Assembly (NCBI RefSeq): GCF_014873945.1
Contig: NZ_JADBEC010000001.1
Location: 4,109,001-4,173,000, forward strand
Length of the DNA stretch: 64,000 nucleotides
Origin: Rhizobium viscosum
Lineage (GTDB): Bacteria; Pseudomonadota; Alphaproteobacteria; Rhizobiales; Rhizobiaceae
Direction of reading: 5' to 3'
Below are positions 58,026-64,000 of the stretch, piece by piece. The notes under the pieces are model-generated. The model was not told where the DNA came from. It saw only the letters and a list, made by a program, of their open reading frames with translations, and made no database searches. The translations under genes were made by a program, and so were the position numbers. Within the stretch, counting starts at the first letter, position 1, and every line of letters begins with the position of its first letter.

Positions 58026-58910
58026 CTATTTCAGCGGCAGAAACAATTCCACGACGACCTCACGGACCGGCACGTTCGGGAAGAAGGAAAAATGCCGCTG
58101 GCAATAGATCGGGAAGTCGCGCGCCTCCTCGCCGCTTGCCGGAAGCCAGTCACGATAAAGGTAGAGTGCGGCAGGCTCCAGATTGTGGGTATCGTGAACG
58201 ACGCGGATAACCGCGCAGCGTCCGCCCGGAATCACGCCTGATTTCATCACCTCGTCGTCGGCATCGATCGGCCGGTCGGTCCCGACACACAGGTCCATGC
58301 TGTAATCGGCGGGATTGGCGGGGGTTCGCGGCGATCGGAAGATGTTGAAGGTAGGGCTCGTCCCGGGTGACAGGCCGGCGGCTTTGCGCCAGGCGATGAA
58401 CCGCTCGATGCTGGCGCCGAGGGTCGCCCGGTCACCCCGGTGCTCCAGGATCGCCACCGGTGTCAGCGGCACATCGCGGATCGTCACATCGTCTTCTTCA
58501 TAGGTTATTTGCATGAGCTTGCTCCTTGCGTTTTCGAGAGGCCTGAAGGCGGCAAGCCACGGAGCCCAGTCGGGAGATTTCCGGAACGAGGAAGGCGATT
58601 GCCCGAACCGTTGCCGAAAGGCGCGGGCGAAGGCATCCGGTGCACCGTAACCGGCATCCATTGCTATGTCGGTGACGCTTTGGTCGCCCTTTGCGGCCAG
58701 CCGGTGTGAAGCGCGCTTCAAACGGGCGAGCTGGACATAGCGATGCACCGACAGACCGAAGGTCGCCGAGAACTGCCGGTGAAAGTGAAACTTCGAGAAG
58801 GCTGCGATGCTGCTCAGCGCATCCAGATCCAGATCATCGTCCAGATGCCGGTCTATGTGATCCAGCACCCGCTGCATCCGGGCATGGTAGTTTCGAAGCG
58901 CCGCCTTCAT
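58026..58910 (-). CDS. AraC-family regulator with GyrI-like ligand domain
   Basis: A 294-residue regulator. Residues about 8-105 hold the AraC HTH pair (LDLDALSSIAAFSKFHFHRQ, LAAKGDQSVTDIAMDAGYGA and AFARAFRQRFGQSPSSFR). Residues about 135-294 form a GyrI-like/SOUL-type ligand barrel (VTIRDVPLTPVAILEHRGDR, AADYSMDLCVG-type PADYSMDLCVGTDRP, ALYLYRDWLPASGEEARDFP), as in Rob and SoxS-related multidrug sensors. A broken duplicate lies at 52636-52875. Its promoter region is shared with the universal stress gene. Confidence 0.9.
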   Translation of the reverse strand: MKAALRNYHARMQRVLDHIDRHLDDDLDLDALSSIAAFSKFHFHRQFSATFGLSVHRYVQLARLKRASHRLAAKGDQSVTDIAMDAGYGAPDAFARAFRQRFGQSPSSFRKSPDWAPWLAAFRPLENARSKLMQITYEEDDVTIRDVPLTPVAILEHRGDRATLGASIERFIAWRKAAGLSPGTSPTFNIFRSPRTPANPADYSMDLCVGTDRPIDADDEVMKSGVIPGGRCAVIRVVHDTHNLEPAALYLYRDWLPASGEEARDFPIYCQRHFSFFPNVPVREVVVELFLPLK

Positions 58911-59032
58911 GGTTCCGTCCTCCGTGGCCGCGCCAACTAAGCGCAGGCAGACATGACGCGCTCGACCGATCTTGCGGTTTTGTCACGGGTCGCAGACGGT
59001 CGACAATGGCGAAAAGGGGAGGCGGATCATTG

Positions 59033-59046
59033 TTGACCGACGTCAA
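59033..59046. promoter_or_regulatory. CRP/FNR-type box upstream of universal stress gene
   Basis: TTGACCGACGTCAA has perfect TTGAC/GTCAA arms and a 4-base centre, the layout of FNR/FixK boxes (TTGAT-N4-ATCAA). It lies 57 bases before the universal stress protein start, in line with activation at about -41 from a transcription start. The duplicated flank copy at 52809-52875 ends just short of this box. Confidence 0.6.
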
Positions 59047-59103
59047 AGACTATACCGGTTCGGATTGCTATAGTCGTGATATCCATCACGGAGGGCAGCC
59101 ATC

Positions 59104-59940
59104 ATGGCCATCAAGACAGTTCTGAGCATCCTCAAGAGCAACAGATACGAGCAGGATCTGAAAGGCGCGGTGGACTTGTGCGCGGCTCAGGGAGCCCATC
59201 TGACCGCACTTGCCGTTTCAATCGGCTTGCCGCCGATGCTGGGGGAATATGACGCCGCCCTCTCGACCGTCTGGATCGATCAGCGGCAGCGGCAGATCGA
59301 GGAACTCGCCGACACGGCCACGAAAATCAAGGAGACGCTTTCTGGGAGCGGCCTCTCGTTCGAGGTGCAGGATCTCTACACGGAATATGCGTGGGCCGAC
59401 CAGGATTTTGCCGAGCGGGCGCTTTATGCCGACGTCGTGCTGCTCGGGCCTGACGTGGTCGAGGACACGGGCCTCAAGAAGCGCATTTTCGATGGCGCGC
59501 TTTTCCAGACGCCGACACCGATCGTGATCAACCGCGGGCGAAAGGCAAGCGTCACCTTGCCGAAGAATGTGATACTGGCATGGGATTCCAGTGACGAAGC
59601 AGCGCGGGCTGCCCGCGAGTCGCTCGATGTTCTGCAGAAGGCCGAGATCGTGCATGTGACCATGGTCGACCCGGAGGCGCGCGTGGCCGTAAACGGCGAG
59701 GAGCCGGGCGCCGATATCGCCGCCTTCCTTGCCCGCCACGGCGTGAAGGTCCAAGTCGATCGGCTTTCGGGCGAAGGCAAGAGCCCCGATCAGATCATCG
59801 TCAGGCACGCCGTCGATATGGGCGCGGACCTCATCGTCATGGGCGCCTACAACCACCCGAGATGGCAACAGAGCCTATTCGGCGGCGTCACCCGCAGGAT
59901 GATCGAGGAGTGCCAGCTGCCCCTGTTCCTCGCCCATTGA
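59104..59940 (+). CDS. Tandem-domain universal stress protein
   Basis: A 278-residue protein with two Usp folds. The first (1-145) begins IKTVLSILKSNRYEQDLKGA; the second (about 150-278) begins KNVILAWDSSDEAARAARES and ends ADLIVMGAYNHPRWQQSLFG then GVTRRMIEECQLPLFLAH, which has the ATP-binding G-x2-G-x9-G pattern in part. Tandem Usp proteins aid survival under low oxygen or energy stress. An FNR-like box lies upstream. Divergent from AraC-GyrI. Confidence 0.9.
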   Translation: MAIKTVLSILKSNRYEQDLKGAVDLCAAQGAHLTALAVSIGLPPMLGEYDAALSTVWIDQRQRQIEELADTATKIKETLSGSGLSFEVQDLYTEYAWADQDFAERALYADVVLLGPDVVEDTGLKKRIFDGALFQTPTPIVINRGRKASVTLPKNVILAWDSSDEAARAARESLDVLQKAEIVHVTMVDPEARVAVNGEEPGADIAAFLARHGVKVQVDRLSGEGKSPDQIIVRHAVDMGADLIVMGAYNHPRWQQSLFGGVTRRMIEECQLPLFLAH

Positions 59941-60168
59941 ATGTAAGAACCGACAAAGTTCGTCGCCGTCATCTGAGGTCCGGTTGATGGCGACGTCGTC
60001 TGTTTCCGCCTGTTCCTCGGCAACCCGGGCTCAGGACTCATTGGCTCGAGCCGGACAAAGACGGTTGCGGCGATACGGATCGCCGACCTGATTCCGATTT
60101 GCAGCCCTTGGAAATCTCTTGGATCCAAGAGAAGATCATTCCGCTCTAGCTTTAGAGGGGAGACGCTG

Positions 60169-60642
60169 ATGGAAAACCACGAGCCGTTTTTACGCGAGGC
60201 GATTGCGCTCTCGAAATCCGCGATGGAACACGGAGACGAACCGTTTGGCTCTGTGTTGGTGAAGGACGGTGCGGTCATCCTGCGCGCCGAAAACAGCGTC
60301 TTCACCGGCCGCGACATGACGAACCACGCCGAGCTGAACCTGATCAAACTGGCCGCACAGCACTACGACACTGCATATCTTGCCGACTGCACGCTCTACA
60401 CCAGCACGGAGCCGTGCGCGATGTGCTCCGGGGCGATCTACTGGTCGGGTATCGGGCGTATGGTGTTTGCGTGCTCCGAAGCGCGACTTGGCGAGATCGC
60501 CGGGATCGGGCTGGACGTGCCGAGCCGGGCGGTACTGGAAACCGGCGCGCGCATTGTCACCGTTGAGGGACCGACGAACCTCGAAGAGGAAGCCGCCGAA
60601 GTCCATAAGGCATTCTGGCCGAAACATCTGGGCAAAGCTTAG
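60169..60642 (+). CDS. Nucleoside/guanine deaminase-family zinc enzyme
   Basis: A 157-residue cytidine deaminase-fold enzyme. FTGRDMTNHAELNLIKLAAQ gives the HAE zinc ligand and catalytic Glu, and LYTSTEPCAMCSGAIYWSGI the PCxxC zinc pair. The length, and LDVPSRAVLETGARI near the end, fit the guanine/nucleoside deaminase group more than TadA. It acts in the cytoplasm on a purine or pyrimidine base. It stands alone and converges with the P-type ATPase (10-base gap). Confidence 0.9.
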   Translation: MENHEPFLREAIALSKSAMEHGDEPFGSVLVKDGAVILRAENSVFTGRDMTNHAELNLIKLAAQHYDTAYLADCTLYTSTEPCAMCSGAIYWSGIGRMVFACSEARLGEIAGIGLDVPSRAVLETGARIVTVEGPTNLEEEAAEVHKAFWPKHLGKA

Positions 60643-60652
60643 GGCTCGTTAT

Positions 60653-62524
60653 CTAGCGCAGCGCCCGTAGCGCGTTCAGGATCACGGCCACATCAATCAC
60701 TTCCTGCAGCAGCGCCCCTGTCACCGGCGGCAGGAAGCCGGCACCGGCGAAGATCATGGCGACGAGCGAGAGGCCGATGCCGGCGAGGATGCTCTGGACG
60801 GCGATGGTGCGTGAGCGTCTGGCTATTTCGACGGCCGCGGCGATCCTGTTCAGATCATTGCGGATGAGGACGATGTCGGCGGCTTCGGCGGCGGCCGCAA
60901 GATTGGTGGCGCCGACGGCGATGCCGACATCGGCGGCTGCGAGTGCCGGAGCGTCATTGACGCCGTCGCCGACCATCATGACCCTTCCTGTGGCGCGCTC
61001 CCTGGTGATGACATCGACCTTCTCTACGGGAGAGAGCCGCGCCTCGACGGCATCCAGCGACAGGGAGCCGGCAATGGCGGCGGCGACGCTGCGCTCGTCG
61101 CCGCTTGCAAGCACGATCCGGCCGAAACCCAGCTTGCGAAGCTTGGTCACGAGCGCGACGGCATCGCCGCGCAACCGATCCTCGAAGCCGATTTCGCCTG
61201 CAAGCTGGCCATCGAAGAAGACCTTTGCCTGCATCCTGCCTTTTTTCTCAGGCGGGCGGGAGGGCTTGCCATCCGGCGTGAAGTAATTGTCGCCGCCCAC
61301 GCTCACCCTGATACCGTCGACAAGCCCGGAGATGCCGGCGCCCGGAAGCTCCGATACGTCAGTCGGGCGCGACAGCGTGAGCTGGCGTCTCTGGGCCTCC
61401 CTGACGATCGCGCGGCCGACGACATGCGACGACGCCTGATCCAGCGAGGCGGCAAGACGCAAAATCCGGTCCGGGCCTTCCGGTCCGTCGATCGAGACGA
61501 CTTCGGGATCGCCCGCCGTCAGCGTGCCGGTCTTGTCGAAGACCGCGACGGAGGCGTCTGCCAAGATCTCCAGCGGACCTGCGCCCTTTACCAGCACGCC
61601 CGCCCTTGCAGCTTTCGAGGTTCCGGCCGCAAGGGCGACGGGAACGGCGAGGATCAGCGGGCAGGGCGTTGCCACGACGAGAACCGCGACGATGCGCGCC
61701 ATGTCCCCGGACAGGATGGCGGCTCCGGCCGCGATTGCTAGCGTCAGGAGGAGAAAGCCGATCGCATAGCGATCGGCCAGCCGCGCTATGCGCGCCTTGG
61801 AACGCCGGGATGCCTCGACCAGCTTGACGATGCCGGAATAGGTGCTGTCTTCGGCGCGGCTTTCCACCCTTATCTCGATCGCGTCTCCCGCATTCGTCGC
61901 ACCGCTCTCGACCCGTGCTCCCTTCAAGAGGTGAACCGGGAAGGCTTCGCCGGTCAGGACGGATTGATCGATCGATGCATTATCCGACAGCAGCGTGCCA
62001 TCAGCCGGGATCACGTCGCCCCTGCGGATCATCAGGACATCACCGATCGCGATGTCGGGAATGGGGACTTCTTCCAGGCCGTCTTTCAGCAGGCGCAGTG
62101 CGGTTCGCGGCACCTGCGCCAGGAGGGCCGTCATGCCCTCGTCGGCGCGCCGGTGCGCATAGGCTTCCAGAAACTGGCCGCCGGCATACATCAGCGCGAC
62201 GATCGCTCCGGCCAGATATTCGCCGAACCAGAGGGTGGAGCCCATGGCAAGGGCGGCGATCAGGTCGAGGCCAAAATCACCGTTTCTGAGCTTGGCAACG
62301 ATGTCGCTCAGCAGGAATGCAAGGGCAGTACAGGTGCTTGCCGCGAGGGCAAGCCGGCTCGCCAAACCGAAATCCAGCAGGAAAAGGACGAAAGCGCCCG
62401 CCAGGCCCAACATCGCTGCTGCCGCCATGATTGTCGACCGCAAGCCGATATCGGGCATCCATGTTCGCAATTCCCCGAAACTGCCAATTCGGGGCTGAGC
62501 CTTCGGCTCGTCCAGAACGCTCAT
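60653..62524 (-). CDS. Heavy-metal P1B-type ATPase without N-terminal metal-binding domain
   Basis: From ATG 62524 (GGGAGG site) the protein has 623 residues. Motifs: SVLTGEAFPVHLLKG (actuator; TGE), VVATPCPLILAVPVALAAGT (TM with CPL instead of CPC), AVFDKTGTLTAGDPEVVSID (phosphorylated Asp), GRVMMVGDGVNDAPALAAAD (GDGxND). The usual N-terminal heavy-metal-associated domain is absent. The CPL variant suggests a metal range different from CopA or ZntA. An FNR/FixK-like box is 123 bases upstream. Confidence 0.92.
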   Translation of the reverse strand: MSVLDEPKAQPRIGSFGELRTWMPDIGLRSTIMAAAAMLGLAGAFVLFLLDFGLASRLALAASTCTALAFLLSDIVAKLRNGDFGLDLIAALAMGSTLWFGEYLAGAIVALMYAGGQFLEAYAHRRADEGMTALLAQVPRTALRLLKDGLEEVPIPDIAIGDVLMIRRGDVIPADGTLLSDNASIDQSVLTGEAFPVHLLKGARVESGATNAGDAIEIRVESRAEDSTYSGIVKLVEASRRSKARIARLADRYAIGFLLLTLAIAAGAAILSGDMARIVAVLVVATPCPLILAVPVALAAGTSKAARAGVLVKGAGPLEILADASVAVFDKTGTLTAGDPEVVSIDGPEGPDRILRLAASLDQASSHVVGRAIVREAQRRQLTLSRPTDVSELPGAGISGLVDGIRVSVGGDNYFTPDGKPSRPPEKKGRMQAKVFFDGQLAGEIGFEDRLRGDAVALVTKLRKLGFGRIVLASGDERSVAAAIAGSLSLDAVEARLSPVEKVDVITRERATGRVMMVGDGVNDAPALAAADVGIAVGATNLAAAAEAADIVLIRNDLNRIAAAVEIARRSRTIAVQSILAGIGLSLVAMIFAGAGFLPPVTGALLQEVIDVAVILNALRALR

Positions 62525-62646
62525 GGCCGCACGCCTCCCATTTTCCTTTCGGGCGTTTCCTCTTGGGTGCACAGGATCGATGCTTTGAATTCGTCGCCTA
62601 GCGCCCGTTATGCGCGCAGAATTTGACACAATTACAGGATTTTTCC

Positions 62647-62660
62647 TTGATCTTACTCAA
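62647..62660 (-). promoter_or_regulatory. FNR/FixK-like box upstream of P-type ATPase
   Basis: On the minus strand the site reads TTGAGTAAGATCAA, matching the anaerobox TTGAT-N4-ATCAA at nine of ten positions. It is 123 bases before the ATPase start. In rhizobia FixK/FnrN activate cation ATPase genes of this kind under low oxygen. The remaining 62525-62800 has no gene. Confidence 0.7.
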
Positions 62661-62800
62661 GGTCCGCCTGCCCGATGGATATGGCGACGATGCGCCGGAA
62701 GCAGACATTGCGATTAGTGGGACTGCCCTTACAATGTAACCGACGTTCCGCTCCCACGTAGCCCTTCCGGACGCTAGCGATAGCCCAGAGGGCTTCAGAG

Positions 62801-63112
62801 CTATCGGATTGCCATATATCCAGCGATATATCCGAGAGGGAACATTGCCGCTACAATGTAGCTAGGTCGGTAGTTCGACGTCATGGCAATGACGCTGGTT
62901 ACTAACCCGGTTGCAATTCCAACCGCGAGGACAGCTGGAAAGGCATCCGCCGCGAACGCGCCTGGGCCATCCCCTGATCCTATGGAGAATAAATAGACAA
63001 CAATCATTGCGACGGTTGCCGCCATAAGCGTCCACCCCTGTCGCCAGAACGCGAGCGCGACGAAACCGACGATGTACGGCAAAACAAAAAGGATAAAGAA
63101 CAACGCAAGCAT
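62801..63112 (-). CDS. Small inner-membrane protein
   Basis: A 103-residue protein from ATG 63112 with three to four helices: MLALFFILFVLPYIVGFVAL, GWTLMAATVAMIVVYLFSIG, FPAVLAVGIATGLVTSVIAM and VAAMFPLGYIAGYMAI. The frame continues 17 codons upstream with a charged sequence; neither start has a strong ribosome-binding site. No family was recognised. GC content is lower than in the ATPase gene. Confidence 0.55.
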   Translation of the reverse strand: MLALFFILFVLPYIVGFVALAFWRQGWTLMAATVAMIVVYLFSIGSGDGPGAFAADAFPAVLAVGIATGLVTSVIAMTSNYRPSYIVAAMFPLGYIAGYMAIR

Positions 63113-63219
63113 ATCAACGACTCTTGCTACTTCGGAGAATAAGACCCTCGCTCTGGGGGGCACCGGCAGAGGGTCGCGAATAACGCTAGCACTATCGAGA
63201 GCACCACCAAAACCTTACA

Positions 63220-63573
63220 ATGCATTATCGTCCACTCTGGGCGGGAGCACCTACATCGGCTGAGATTGTTCATTTAGATGTGCCCGGCTTGCTCAGGGTT
63301 TGGCGCTCCGACGAAGACGATGCGAGGTCGGAATATCTGATACAGATGCGAGACGGCCAGCTATCGGTGAGCGCGAAGGATTATCTCGATGGTGAGCAAT
63401 ACGCAATTTCGAATATCTCATATGATTCAGGACGGGTGGAATTCGACACTTTCATGCCGTCGACTTCACGAACGGGACATATTGCCATTGCGACAAGCGG
63501 CTCTCCTGATCGCGCCAACGTCCGTTTTACATTTACCGAAGTCGGTTTCATGACGAGGCGCCGGGAGGATTGA
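63220..63573 (+). CDS. Hypothetical protein
   Basis: A 117-residue soluble protein beginning MHYRPLWAGAPTSAEIVHLD. It is rich in alternating beta-type sequence (LSVSAKDYLDGEQYAISNIS, RVEFDTFMPSTSRTGHIAIA) and ends RFTFTEVGFMTRRRED. No signal peptide or motif is evident and the family is unknown. It lies between the small membrane gene (divergent) and the nucleotide cyclase gene. Confidence 0.5.
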   Translation: MHYRPLWAGAPTSAEIVHLDVPGLLRVWRSDEDDARSEYLIQMRDGQLSVSAKDYLDGEQYAISNISYDSGRVEFDTFMPSTSRTGHIAIATSGSPDRANVRFTFTEVGFMTRRRED

Positions 63574-63710
63574 CGCCAATGTCAGCTTGGGGCCGAAAGC
63601 GGCCAATGAACCCACTTGCTTGCCCATAGCATTGCCAATCGCAAAACATCCACGCCCGCGAATGTGCTACATTGCGTCATCACGTTCTTCTGTTGCGGGA
63701 GGGATCGAGA

Positions 63711-64000
63711 ATGCAGCGTAAGCTGGCTACGATCATGGTCGGGGATTTCGTCGGCTCCACCCCCGCGATGGAAACGGACGAGGAAGGGGCGATTACGCGG
63801 ATCGACACTGTCCTCGAGACTGTTCGCATGATTGTCCAGCGCCACGACGGCCGTGTCTTCGGCACGGCTGGTGATGGCCTGCTCGCCGAGTTTGCCAGCC
63901 CCGTCAATGCGTTGAGGTCCGCCATCGAGGCGCGCGCCGAGATCGCTGCCCTTCCCGGATCGAGCGGCGGCGACATGCGGTTCGGCCTCCATCTCGCTGA
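63711..64000 (+). CDS. Class III adenylate/guanylate cyclase, 3' end outside window
   Basis: The frame opens with ATG 63711 (GGGAGGGATCGAGA before it) and runs to the window edge. MQRKLATIMVGDFVGSTPAM contains the first metal-binding Asp of the cyclase homology domain (ADxxGxT-like: GDFVGST), and GRVFGTAGDGLLAEFASPVN the second (GDG). RFGLHLAD-type RFGLHLA follows at the edge. In rhizobia proteins of this start usually carry CHD plus TPR or adenylate cyclase-like extension. Only 96 codons are visible. Confidence 0.85.
   Translation, partial: MQRKLATIMVGDFVGSTPAMETDEEGAITRIDTVLETVRMIVQRHDGRVFGTAGDGLLAEFASPVNALRSAIEARAEIAALPGSSGGDMRFGLHLA

Noticed and set aside
1..64000. tRNA, rRNA or CRISPR array
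   Set aside because: No cloverleaf-like sequence, rRNA segment or regularly spaced repeat array was seen on either strand.

Overview
The window is GC-rich chromosomal DNA of an alphaproteobacterium, most likely a member of the Rhizobiaceae. The signs are an argP/LysE-type divergent pair, a DUF1127 protein, rhizobial intergenic palindromes (AGAGCAATTCC...GGAATTGC), FixK/FnrN-type boxes, an ABC transporter of the BacA/ExsE-like class and many small soluble enzymes with rhizobial codon use. No rRNA, tRNA or CRISPR array was seen. Both ends cut genes: a secreted protein on the left and a class III nucleotide cyclase on the right.

Layout. 1-4.3 kb: ordinary genes (cupin-AraC regulator, metallophosphoesterase, small proteins). 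4.3-12.9 kb: an accessory segment with a GFA enzyme, an HNH-like protein, a membrane protein, a truncated DNA adenine methylase, and two HExxH metallopeptidase-like genes with an unknown partner; one HExxH gene is split by an IS630-type element whose removal restores the frame. 12.9-19.4 kb: argP and argO-type exporter, then a cassette of a DeoR regulator and an autotransporter carrying a surface nuclease-type domain, bounded by IS6-like ends. 19.4-28.9 kb: RhtB exporter with a DapA-like aldolase, a lipoprotein hydrolase, and a TetR-controlled RND efflux operon with two adaptors. 28.9-38.4 kb: metallo-beta-lactamase-fold protein, SDR plus SigJ-like ECF sigma operon, and an Rrf2/LysR-bordered set of small redox enzymes. 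38.5-45.7 kb: a five-gene aldehyde/alcohol metabolism operon facing a large winged-helix ATPase regulator. 45.7-54.5 kb: MFS and ABC transporters, isochorismatase and arginase-fold enzymes, small proteins, VOC protein, Tat-exported sulfatase. 54.8-62.6 kb: a stress group (hemerythrin, flavin-binding proteins, GyrI-AraC regulator, universal stress protein, deaminase, metal P-type ATPase), two of whose promoters carry FNR/FixK-like boxes.

The most striking structure is above gene level. Twice, a long segment is bracketed by decayed outer ends of the same transcription unit that lies intact inside it. Remains of argP 3' end (about 4314) and argO 3' end (about 19376) bracket the intact argP-argO pair. 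A copy of the SDR-ECF leader (28882-29031) and a decayed ECF 3' end (38110-38424) bracket the intact SDR-ECF operon. A third duplication left a broken AraC-GyrI copy at 52.0-52.9 kb. These look like repeated nested replacements or duplications at housekeeping regulatory loci and may mark how accessory genes entered this chromosome.

All family calls come from reading motifs in the translated sequence; no database search was run.
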